Shown: positions 1-6,338, counted from the first letter of the stretch. The stretch is DNA of 6,548 nucleotides from Actinomycetota bacterium (GCA_005883295.1 VAWV01000009.1:1-6548); one strand, 5' to 3'. A program made the numbers and translations. Notes: generated by a model not told the origin, from the letters alone.

Positions 1-53
1 AACGCGATGCCGTCCTCCCTCACCAGGCGCCGGCGGAGGTTCCGTTCGCTCAT
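1..53 (-). CDS. Third prepilin of the pilin operon, N-terminal fragment only
   Basis: Only the first 17 codons are in the window; the gene runs off the left edge. The ATG at 53-51 overlaps the TGA of the PilV-like gene in an ATGA arrangement, which suggests translational coupling. The peptide reads MSERNLRRRLVREDGIA. This is a short, arginine-rich leader ending in Glu-Asp-Gly followed by Ile-Ala, the form of a class III (type IV pilin) signal peptide cut after Gly15 by prepilin peptidase. A mature start of Ile-Ala is common in PilX/GspK-like minor pilins, but the hydrophobic helix and residue 5 of the mature protein lie outside the window, so the subfamily is a guess. The gene order PilW, PilV, then this gene fits a minor-pilin operon. 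It was called from the overlap and leader alone. Confidence 0.72.
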   Translation of the reverse strand, partial: MSERNLRRRLVREDGIA

Positions 54-631
54 TGTGCCGCCGGGTCGATGACCACCGAGGACAGGAGGACCGGCTTCTT
101 CAGCTGACCGGCCGCCGCCCCGGTGTCGGTGTTGTTGACGGTGACGACCACGGTCACCCGCTTGGTGTCCTGCGTGCCCGCGATGTTCGGATCGTCGATC
201 CACGTCACGTAGCGATAGATCGACCCGCTCAGTCGGCTCTGGCCGTCGTTCCACGTGGAGATATGGGCCACCGCGCCGTGGGTCCCGTCCACGACGACCG
301 GGTCTGCCGGCCTCGGCGACGTGGACTGATCCCACTGGTAGGTGCCGTCCGGCTGGACGTAGTAGTCCGGGTCGGTGCTCGAGCTCGAGTGGGATGGCGT
401 GGTGGTGAGGGCGATGCTCCTGTAGTCGCGGGCGAGCAGCCGCTCCATCTCGGCCTCACCCTCGTGGGCGACCACGTCGTTCTTCTCGCTCGTGGTGACT
501 AAACCGCGCGAGCTGTCGAAGACGCTGATCATCGCGATCACGCCGACCGCCATGAGGAGGGCTGCGATGAGCACCTCGACGAGCGTCATGCCGTCCTCGC
601 CGCGCAAGCATCTGGCCCGACGCTCACCCAT
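50..631 (-). CDS. PilV-like type IV minor prepilin
   Basis: This 193-residue protein should be a minor pilin that enters the membrane, is cut and N-methylated by prepilin peptidase, and joins a type IV pilus or pseudopilus. The leader ends at Gly14 and the mature protein starts MTLVE, with the conserved Glu5 at residue 19 and a hydrophobic helix at about 17-38. The stretch about 48-75 (SEKNDVVAHEGEAEMERLLA) continues as the amphipathic alpha-1 helix typical of PilV-type proteins. A Ser/Thr-rich loop at 76-90 precedes a beta-rich C-terminal half containing YVTWIDD near 141-147. The start is the ATG at 631, eight bases inside the PilW-like gene and behind a good ribosome site. Codon 44 (502-500) is a TTA, the only one noticed among the genes here. 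The only cysteine (Cys8) is in the removed leader. Assignment to the prepilin class is firm; PilV is the best subgroup. Confidence 0.88.
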   Translation of the reverse strand: MGERRARCLRGEDGMTLVEVLIAALLMAVGVIAMISVFDSSRGLVTTSEKNDVVAHEGEAEMERLLARDYRSIALTTTPSHSSSSTDPDYYVQPDGTYQWDQSTSPRPADPVVVDGTHGAVAHISTWNDGQSRLSGSIYRYVTWIDDPNIAGTQDTKRVTVVVTVNNTDTGAAAGQLKKPVLLSSVVIDPAAQ

Positions 632-1211
632 CGAGGTTCCTCATGTAGAAGCCGTCGTCGAGGACGATGCGGTGGCTGTAGCCGGTCGTCCGCGCCCCCT
701 TGGCCGGTACCTCGACGTGGGCGCTCGCGTAGGTCGTTCGCCCGCTGCCGTTGGTGGCATACGTGAAGACCGGGCTAAGCCCGCTGCCTGGCTTGTTGAT
801 CAACCTGTCGATCACGACGGTCGAGGGGCCGTGGTTGCCTCCGCTCGTCTCGAACCGCACGCACGCGCCGAGGCCAGGCAGCGTTGGGGAGGCCCCCGTG
901 CAGTCGTAGGTCACGTCGTGATCCGCGCCGTTCTCCCAGACGTGGGCCTCGATCGAGTACGCGGAGTTCGACACGAGCGAGTACGCCTGCCGCAGCTCGC
1001 GTGTCGTCTGGTACAGCCCCACCTGGGCCTCGCGGAGGTCGTGCGCCCGTTCCTGGTCCCGCGGCGCCGCGGCGTTCGTCGCCTCGAGCAGCGCGAGCAC
1101 CGCGGTCAGCATGACCACGAGGATCACGCTGGACACGAGGAGCTCTATGAGGGTCCAGCCGGACTCTCCCGAACGCACTCGCGCAGCGACTGGGCGGGCG
1201 CGCATCGCCAT
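624..1211 (-). CDS. PilW-like type IV minor prepilin
   Basis: This 195-residue minor prepilin is the first gene of the visible pilin operon. The leader ends at Gly18 and the mature protein begins WTLIE, with Glu5 at residue 23 and a hydrophobic helix at about 20-42. An amphipathic helical segment follows (about 52-80, including LYQTTRELRQAYS), then a beta-rich domain with only two cysteines, Cys104 and Cys117, which could form a disulfide in the exported domain. The C-terminal VLDDGFYMRN resembles the ends of actinobacterial PilW-like proteins as I recall them. The start could be the ATG at 1211 or the one at 1205 (MAM); neither has a convincing Shine-Dalgarno site. Its 3' end overlaps the PilV-like gene by eight bases. 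Prepilin class is firm; PilW is the likely subgroup from helix sequence and gene order. Confidence 0.86.
   Translation of the reverse strand: MAMRARPVAARVRSGESGWTLIELLVSSVILVVMLTAVLALLEATNAAAPRDQERAHDLREAQVGLYQTTRELRQAYSLVSNSAYSIEAHVWENGADHDVTYDCTGASPTLPGLGACVRFETSGGNHGPSTVVIDRLINKPGSGLSPVFTYATNGSGRTTYASAHVEVPAKGARTTGYSHRIVLDDGFYMRNLDG
637..642 (-). promoter_or_regulatory. Ribosome binding site of the PilV-like gene
   Basis: GAGGAA on the minus strand ends five bases before the ATG at 631. It lies inside the 3' end of the PilW-like gene and supports the overlapping start chosen for the PilV-like gene. It is the clearest Shine-Dalgarno sequence in the window; most other starts here lack one. 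Confidence 0.65.
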
Positions 1212-1235
1212 AGGTCACTACCGGCACGGCCGCGA

Positions 1236-1267
1236 GGCCCCTTGAGGGGACCAAACGACTTTGGACC
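1236..1267. promoter_or_regulatory. Two overlapping inverted repeats ahead of the pilin operon
   Basis: In the leader of the PilW-like gene, GGCCCC-TTGA-GGGGACC (1236-1252) forms a small hairpin with one bulge. GGACCAAA-CGAC-TTTGGACC (1248-1267) is an eight-base-arm inverted repeat with one mismatch. They share 1248-1252, so as RNA they could not both form. Neither is followed by a U-tract in the minus direction, so a classical terminator is unlikely. They might be an operator or alternative leader structures. No convincing -35/-10 pair was found here. Confidence 0.3.
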
Positions 1268-1296
1268 GATTTCCCGACCGCAGCTGATGAGCTAGG

Positions 1297-1356
1297 TCAG
1301 CCCTGCAACAGATCGTGCGTCGCCTGCGCGTCGATCGGGCGCGCGAACAGGAAGCC
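1297..1356 (-). pseudogene. Remnant of the 3' end of an EAL-domain gene
   Basis: Read on the minus strand, this stretch encodes GFLFARPIDAQATHDLLQG followed by TGA. That is nearly identical to the last 19 residues of the GGDEF-EAL protein encoded at 5263-2987 (GFLFARPMDAQATHELLRG). At the DNA level 1295-1356 matches 2985-3046 at 57 of 62 positions, with the stop codon in the same place. The three residue changes (M to I, E to D, R to Q) are mild. Similarity stops abruptly above 1356; the frame stays open to 1506 but the preceding residues do not resemble an EAL domain and there is no ATG. It is best read as the surviving tail of a second EAL gene or a duplicated gene end. The rest of the gene-free stretch 1212-1472 shows no intact gene. 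Confidence 0.75.
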
Positions 1357-1472
1357 AAGGAGACGCGAAAGTGCGTCCGCTAGTTCCAGGTCGGGTCGCC
1401 GGACGTGGGGCAGCTGCAGGTGTGGGTAGGCGACGCAAACACGTGGCCCGCGCTGGAACCGGCGCCCGCCGC

Positions 1473-2933
1473 TCAGGTCGCCCGGGACGCGGCGCCCCGC
1501 GCGAGCTCAAGAACCGCAGGGGCGCCTACCGCGAGCCCCGACGCTATCCGACGCTCCGCATCGATCAGCAGCCCCGAGGGCGTGCCGTCGGCGCCGAACG
1601 CCCGCATCACGCTGAATCCCGGGTCCAGCAGCACCGGCGCGCGGAATCCCTGCGCACGGTTGTCCGCCGCGCTGCCGATGGAGACCACCAGCAGCTCGGG
1701 CTCCCCGCTGCCCCGCGCGCTCTCCCACGCCGTGATGTCCGGAAGCATCTGCTGGCAGAAGCCGCAGCCGGGATTCCAGAACAGAAGCAGCGTCGTCCGG
1801 CCCTCGAGTTGGGCGTCTGAGACCTGCGTGCCATCGAGGTCCTGCAACTCGAACTGCGGGGCCGCATCGCCGGTCGACCGGCCGGGCACCCGGACCACCG
1901 ACGGCGGCGGTTGGTGGACCTGCGCCACGAGCGCACGGATCTGATCCGGGCCCGCGGCAACTGCGCTCGCCACGCGCCCGTCCTGATCGACCAGTACCGC
2001 GCTCGGGGTCGCCTCCACCAAGTAGGCCTCGTCCACCTCGCGGTCGTTCTGCAGGATCACGTTGTGCACGCCGTGCTCCTTGCTCTTCGCGCGGTTGTCC
2101 GCCACGGACCCGCGACTTACGATCGCGACGGTCAACTGGCTGGCGAGGTCGCGCTGCCAGGTGGCCACCTCGGGCATCAGCGCGGTGCACGGACCGCAGC
2201 CGGGGTCTGTGAAGACCAGGAGCAGCGGGCGCTCACGCGAAACCAGCGACTCCAGCGTTACGACCTCCGCGTGCAGTCCGGCCAGTGAGAAGTCGGGTGC
2301 CGCCGTGCCCACCGTTAGGCCGTCCTGCCGTGCGGCGCCCGGCAGCGGGAGGCCGGCCCCGCGCAGGGCATCCTCGAGGTCATCGATCCGCAGCAGCATG
2401 CGTCCCTGCTGCCGCAGCAGCGACAGCATGAACCAGGCGCCGGCGGCGGTCACGACCGCGAGCGCAAGCCCGCCGGCCAGGGCCACGACGGCGGATGGCG
2501 AGAGCCGGTCTAGCGAGCGCCACGCGGCGGCCGCCGTCCCGCCGCGCCACACGACCACGCCCGCCGCCGCCGCGAGCAGGGCGTTGCGGACGAGCGTCGA
2601 CCAACCCGCGGGCGAGGAGTGCAGCTGGCCGAAACAGTGGCAGTCTGGGGTGCGACCGCGCGCGAGGTTGAGCCCGATGGCGGCGACGAAGGACATCAGC
2701 AGCACCAGCGCACCTAGCGCTCCCCAACGCGCCGAGGCGTCGGGCAGCAGCGCCACCGCCGCCGTGAGCTCAGCGATTGGTAGCAGCGTCCCCAGCGTAG
2801 GCGCGAGCCTGCTGGGTACGCCGAACTGCTTCATCGCCTCGCGCGAGCCGGACAGGTCGAAGAGCTTCGCGACGCCGGCCGCTGCGAACACGCCCGCGAG
2901 CAGCAGTCGAAGGATCAACAGCGTGACCGACAC
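1473..2933 (-). CDS. MauE-like membrane domain fused to two tandem redoxin (thioredoxin-fold) domains
   Basis: This 486-residue membrane protein is probably a thiol-disulfide oxidoreductase. Residues 1-130 look like a MauE/DoxX-type domain: four hydrophobic segments (about 3-22, 45-64, 70-92, 113-129) and a Cys-His-Cys-Phe-Gly motif with Cys98 and Cys100. A fifth segment at about 148-172, followed by LLRQQGRMLLR, resembles a MauD anchor. Redoxin 1 (about 205-338) has CGPC at 246-249 and a likely cis-Pro at 310. Redoxin 2 (about 352-482) has CGFC at 390-393 and Pro452. The two share a pattern of APxF near the start, (D/N)PGCGxC, LLV(F/S) strands and GSxADNRA, so they look like an internal duplication. 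Start is GTG 2933, with GGAG ten bases upstream. Five membrane segments would put the redoxins outside if the N-terminus is inside, but arginines after segment 5 leave topology uncertain. No methylamine dehydrogenase gene is present. Confidence 0.87.
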   Translation of the reverse strand: MSVTLLILRLLLAGVFAAAGVAKLFDLSGSREAMKQFGVPSRLAPTLGTLLPIAELTAAVALLPDASARWGALGALVLLMSFVAAIGLNLARGRTPDCHCFGQLHSSPAGWSTLVRNALLAAAAGVVVWRGGTAAAAWRSLDRLSPSAVVALAGGLALAVVTAAGAWFMLSLLRQQGRMLLRIDDLEDALRGAGLPLPGAARQDGLTVGTAAPDFSLAGLHAEVVTLESLVSRERPLLLVFTDPGCGPCTALMPEVATWQRDLASQLTVAIVSRGSVADNRAKSKEHGVHNVILQNDREVDEAYLVEATPSAVLVDQDGRVASAVAAGPDQIRALVAQVHQPPPSVVRVPGRSTGDAAPQFELQDLDGTQVSDAQLEGRTTLLLFWNPGCGFCQQMLPDITAWESARGSGEPELLVVSIGSAADNRAQGFRAPVLLDPGFSVMRAFGADGTPSGLLIDAERRIASGLAVGAPAVLELARGAASRAT

Positions 2934-2967
2934 AGCCCAGTTTCTCCGGGCTGACGGGGGCTGTCAA
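2934..2967 (-). promoter_or_regulatory. Candidate promoter and start-site hairpin of the redoxin gene
   Basis: The minus strand carries an exact TTGACA (2967-2962), a 17-base spacer and GAAACT (2944-2939, three of six matches to TATAAT). A transcript from this promoter would begin at about the GTG at 2933, that is, leaderless. Alternatively, transcription comes from the GGDEF-EAL gene 53 bases upstream and GGAG (2947-2944) serves as ribosome site. That GGAG lies in the nine-base loop of an AGCCC/GGGCT hairpin (2952-2934) ending directly at the start codon. The -10 match is weak. Confidence 0.3.
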
Positions 2968-2984
2968 GCAACGGCGGCTTACTC

Positions 2985-3046
2985 GGTCAGCCGCGCAGCA
3001 GCTCGTGCGTCGCCTGCGCGTCCATCGGGCGCGCGAACAGGAAGCC
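2985..3046 (-). repeat. Parent copy of the duplicated EAL gene end
   Basis: The last 19 codons and stop of the GGDEF-EAL gene recur in direct orientation at 1295-1356, 1,690 bases away (57 of 62 bases identical). The two copies bracket the redoxin gene. Confidence 0.8.
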
Positions 3047-5263
3047 CTGGGCCAAGCCGCAGCCCAGTGCGGCGAGCTCCTCCGCCTGGGCGCTCGTCTC
3101 GACGCCCTCGGCGATGACGTGCAGGCCGAGCGACCGGCCCATCGAGATCACGGCGCCGACGATGGCGGAGTCCTCCGGGCTGGTCACCAGGCCGCTGACG
3201 AACGAGCGGTCGATCTTGACCGCATCGATCGGAAAGCGCCGTAGGTAGGTGAGCGACGAGTAGCCAGTCCCGAAGTCGTCGAGCTCGATCCTGATCCCGA
3301 AGTCCTTGAGCCGTGTGAGCACCTCCAGGGTCGACTCCGCGTCGCCGACCAGCGCGCTCTCGGTGATCTCGAGGCTGAGGAGGCTGGGTTCGAGCCCGGC
3401 TGCGTCGAGCGCCTCGATCACGGTGTCGGTGAGGCCGGGGTCGGCGAGCTGGCGCGGCGACACGTTCACGCTCACGCGGGGCGGTTCGGCGGGCCGCTCG
3501 GACAGCGCCTGCCAGCGTGCCGCCTCCGCGCACGCCTCGCGGAGCACGTGTGTGCCGACTTCCACGATCAGCCCGCTCTGCTCCGCGACCTCGATGAAGT
3601 CGGCGGGACCGAGCAACCCGCGTGTCGGGTGCTGCCAGCGGACGAGCGCCTCGAAGCCGGTGATAAGCCCGTCGCCCGGCCGCACGATTGGCTGATAGAC
3701 GTTGACGAGCTCGCTACCCGCGAGCGCGCGACGGAGGTCGGCCTCGGTCTCGAGCCACTTTCGGGACCAGGCGTGCATCTCGCTGTCGAACACCTCGTAG
3801 CGGTTGCGGCCCCGCTCCTTCGCCCTGTACATCGCCGCGTCGGCGTCACGCATCAGGTCGTCGGCGGCCGAGCCCTCGTCCGCCAGCGCGATGCCGACGC
3901 TTGCCGTCACGTGGTGGCGTCGCTGGCGCACGTCGAACGGCGCCTCGAGGACTTCGAACAGGCGCTCCACGAGGCTGAGCGCGTGGTGCTCGCCCGAGAT
4001 GTCCTCGCAGAACACCACGAACTCGTCGCCTCCGAGCCTCGCCACCGTGTCGCTCGCGCGCATCGCGGCCGCGATTCGCTCGCCCACGAGGGCAAGAAGC
4101 TCGTCGCCGGCCTCGTGGCCGAGCACGTCGTTCACGACCTTGAAGTTGTCGAGGTCGACGAAGAGCAGCGCGGCCGTGCCGTGTGAGCGGGCGGCCCGGT
4201 CGATCCAGTGCCCGATGCGCTCGAGGAGAAGGGTGCGGTTCGGAAGGCCGGTGAGCGGATCGTGCAGCGCCTGGTGGCGGACGTGCTGCTCGGCCGCGCG
4301 CCGCCCGATCGCCTCGGCCAGGACGTTGGCGATGGCCTGGAGGAAGTCGACGTCGTGCTCGTTGAACGCGCCGGGGCGCTTGGCGTGGGCCCCCAGCACC
4401 CCGTAGAGCCGGCTCTGGCCGCCGATCGTGACGGTCGCGCTGCTCGCAGCGTCCTCGGTGCGCAGGATCGGGGTGGGCTTGAAGCGCCGCTCCTCGCTCC
4501 AGTCCCCCACCAGCACGCGGCCACGCGAGCCCCAGGTGAACCCGGCGTAGAACTCGGATCCCATCGGTATCGCGGCGCTGCGTACGAGGCCGTCCTTCCA
4601 TCCCACCCCGGCGCGCAGCAGCAGCGACTCGCGGCTTGGCGAGAGCTCGAGCACCTCGCAGAGCTCCACCCCGAGCGTGCGAGCGACGATCGAGACCGCC
4701 TCATCCATCAGCGCGCCGACCTCCACCCCCTCCAGCGCGGCCACGCCGAGCTCGGCTACCGCCGCCTGCTGCGCGGTGCGCTGGCGCCGCTCGGCCTCCA
4801 CCCTGCTGCGCTCGGATATGTCGCGCGCGAGGGTGAAGACCTCGGCGACGGGGCCCTCCGGATGCTGCCGGAGCGGCAGGAAGTCGAGCGCGTACACGAG
4901 CTCGGAGTCGTGCGGGACGAACTCCATCGAGCTGGCTGCGCCCTCGAGAGCACGGCGGTAATGCGGCTCGAGGACCGCGAAGTCCTCGGATCCCACGAAC
5001 CCGTTGAGTGGCCGTCCCTTGAACGCCGTCCGGTCGAACTCGTCCGGAAGCCCGCCGCCGTCGATCGTCACGCCGCGGAGCTCACGGTCGAACACCGCGA
5101 CGACCGTGTCCGGGAGGCTGTGGATCAGCGCTTGGTAGCGCGCGGCCGCCTCACCGCTGCATGGCGACGTCCCGCCGTTCGTCTGTCCGGGCTCGAGCGG
5201 CGAGGGGCGAGCGGACGCGGCGAGGGCGTCGAAGGAGGGATTCGGTCGTGCGGCCGAAGGCAC
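2987..5263 (-). CDS. Bifunctional cyclic-di-GMP enzyme: PAS-GAF-GGDEF-EAL
   Basis: This 758-residue cytoplasmic protein should make and break cyclic di-GMP. Residues about 40-155 form a PAS-like sensor (SLPDTVVAVFDREL ... RDISERSRVEAERR) and about 165-322 a GAF-like sensor ending FLQAIANVLAEAI. The GGDEF domain (about 327-492) starts at HDPLTGLPNR, has an intact GGDEF at 411-415 and an inhibitory RxxD site at 402-405, five residues upstream. The EAL domain (about 503-757) has Glu538-Ala-Leu, Asn600, Glu632, Asp662-Asp663, Lys683, Glu719 and the QGFLFARP loop, so both activities look possible. No membrane segment is seen. The GTG at 5263 is the only sensible start: an in-frame stop lies 11 codons upstream and the first in-frame ATG is codon 113, inside the PAS domain. 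GGGAG sits 15 bases upstream, rather far. A redoxin gene follows after 53 bases and a pilin operon further on. Confidence 0.95.
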   Translation of the reverse strand: MPSAARPNPSFDALAASARPSPLEPGQTNGGTSPCSGEAAARYQALIHSLPDTVVAVFDRELRGVTIDGGGLPDEFDRTAFKGRPLNGFVGSEDFAVLEPHYRRALEGAASSMEFVPHDSELVYALDFLPLRQHPEGPVAEVFTLARDISERSRVEAERRQRTAQQAAVAELGVAALEGVEVGALMDEAVSIVARTLGVELCEVLELSPSRESLLLRAGVGWKDGLVRSAAIPMGSEFYAGFTWGSRGRVLVGDWSEERRFKPTPILRTEDAASSATVTIGGQSRLYGVLGAHAKRPGAFNEHDVDFLQAIANVLAEAIGRRAAEQHVRHQALHDPLTGLPNRTLLLERIGHWIDRAARSHGTAALLFVDLDNFKVVNDVLGHEAGDELLALVGERIAAAMRASDTVARLGGDEFVVFCEDISGEHHALSLVERLFEVLEAPFDVRQRRHHVTASVGIALADEGSAADDLMRDADAAMYRAKERGRNRYEVFDSEMHAWSRKWLETEADLRRALAGSELVNVYQPIVRPGDGLITGFEALVRWQHPTRGLLGPADFIEVAEQSGLIVEVGTHVLREACAEAARWQALSERPAEPPRVSVNVSPRQLADPGLTDTVIEALDAAGLEPSLLSLEITESALVGDAESTLEVLTRLKDFGIRIELDDFGTGYSSLTYLRRFPIDAVKIDRSFVSGLVTSPEDSAIVGAVISMGRSLGLHVIAEGVETSAQAEELAALGCGLAQGFLFARPMDAQATHELLRG

Positions 5264-5285
5264 TGGGACATGTGTCGGCTCCCAG
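5263..5285 (-). promoter_or_regulatory. Inverted repeat at the start codon of the GGDEF-EAL gene
   Basis: On the minus strand CTGGGA, an 11-base loop and TCCCAG form a perfect six-base stem. The final G of the stem is the first base of the GTG start, and the only purine-rich candidate ribosome site (GGGAG, 5283-5279) is in the opposite arm. As RNA it could mask initiation. A second, bulged inverted repeat (CCGGTCC/GGAACCGG, 5289-5312) lies just upstream in the 74-base gap; it has no U-tract and is not called a terminator. Confidence 0.3.
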
Positions 5286-5337
5286 GGCCCGGTCCTTTAT
5301 GGCGGGAACCGGCTACCCGCGCTCGGCTTCAGGGCCT

Positions 5338-6338
5338 CTACGAGGCCGCTGGGACCACGCAGAGGTCGGGGCGGTCGGGCCGGTTGAGACCGCGCCGCAG
5401 CGACACGAACGTCACGCTTCCGACCAGCAGCGGGAGCCAGAACAGGATGATCCGGTATGCGAGCACAGCGGCGGCCGTCACGGCGGCAGGTGCGCCGTAG
5501 ACCACGAACGCCCCGAACAGGCCCCCGTCGATGCCGCCCAGCCCTCCCGGCAGGGGAAGCAGGCCTCCCAGCTGCCCGATCAAATAGGCCATCAGCACCA
5601 CGACGATCGGCGGGGAGTACCCGAACGCGTGGAACGTCGCCCAGAGCACGGCGTTGTCCCAGGCCCAGTATCCGATGGCTCCCAGGAACAGGAGCGGTTC
5701 GCGTGCGCGGAGGATCGCCAGCGCCTCCTCGACGCCCCCGACCAGTGCCCGCCGGCTCGCGGACATCGCCCGCACGATGCGCCCGGCGGTTGCCGGCCGT
5801 CGGGTGCCGGCACCGAGCCGCGGAACAAGAACGACGAGAGCGACGAGGGCCAGCGCGCCGGCCGCGGGAAACGCGGTGAGCCAGAGCGAGAGATGGGGCC
5901 CGGATAGGCCAACGGCCATCACGACGCCGACCACGGCCACGGCCACGAAGTTGACCGCGCCCTTGATCAGGAAGAACGCGACCGAGCGGCGTGCGATCTG
6001 GTTCGTCGGCATGCCGCCCTCGCGGAGGATCCACGCCCCGAGGGCGAGGCCGCCGATGCCGCTCGCCGGCACGATCGACCCCATGGCCAGCTCCGACCAG
6101 CCGAGCTCTCGAACGCCACGGCCAGCACGAGCCATCCCGGGCGGGCGGTCTCGAGGAGGTGGCGTACCTGGTCGAGTCCCGGCGTCAGGAGCACGATCAG
6201 GCCGAACACGACGAGGAGGCCCGCGACGGGAAGCGCCCGGCGTGCGAGGTGCCTGGGCTGGAGCTCGCTCGGCATCTCGAGGGGTGCCTCCGGTGACGGA
6301 AGCGGCTCCATGCGAAAGCGCGGCTGCTCGGCGGTCAT
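5338..6338 (-). pseudogene. UPF0104/YbhN-like (lysyl-PG synthase transmembrane type) protein, broken by a frameshifting deletion
   Basis: The gene is readable only across two frames. Frame one starts at ATG 6338 and gives MTAEQPRFRMEPLPSPE..., a membrane segment at residues 35-54, then PGWLVLAVAFE to residue 77. Coherent sequence then stops and resumes in another frame at RELGWSELAMGSIVPASGIG (from about 6111) and runs to the TAG at 5338. The second part has several membrane segments, GGLALGAWILREGGMP, and the family-type PGGLGGIDGG loop near the end. In family members as I know them, about 25 residues carrying the next membrane helix separate these blocks, so a deletion whose length is not a multiple of three near 6097-6112 explains both the gap and the shift. 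It could be a real pseudogene or an assembly error. The intact family comprises multi-helix inner-membrane proteins linked to lipid or polyprenyl transport. No Shine-Dalgarno site precedes the ATG. Confidence 0.8.

Noticed and set aside
378..389. Perfect 12-base palindrome CTCGAGCTCGAG
   Set aside because: It falls within a run of serine codons in the PilV-like gene and is explained by alternating TCG/AGC usage.
492..1295. Plus-strand open frame of 267 codons opposite the prepilins
   Set aside because: It is a shadow of two prepilin genes with clear class III leaders; it has no hydrophobic or family features of its own.
1473..1475. TGA of the redoxin gene as a selenocysteine codon
   Set aside because: No selenocysteine insertion hairpin is evident after it and the protein is complete, with both redoxin domains, before the stop.
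1292..1510. Minus-strand open frame of 72 codons in the gene-free stretch
   Set aside because: It is composed of Arg/Pro/Ala and is out of frame with the EAL remnant that explains part of this sequence; no domain is visible.
2062..3117. Plus-strand open frame of 351 codons opposite the redoxin gene
   Set aside because: It has low-complexity Ser/Arg/Ala composition, spans the end of two well-supported minus-strand genes and shows no domain.
5289..5312. Inverted repeat CCGGTCC/GGAACCGG as a terminator
   Set aside because: The stem has a bulge and no T-tract follows on either strand.
4208..5500. Long plus-strand open frame of 430 codons opposite the GGDEF-EAL gene
   Set aside because: It is antisense to unmistakable catalytic motifs, rich in Arg/Ala/Pro/His with no recognisable domain; long antisense frames are expected in such GC-rich DNA.
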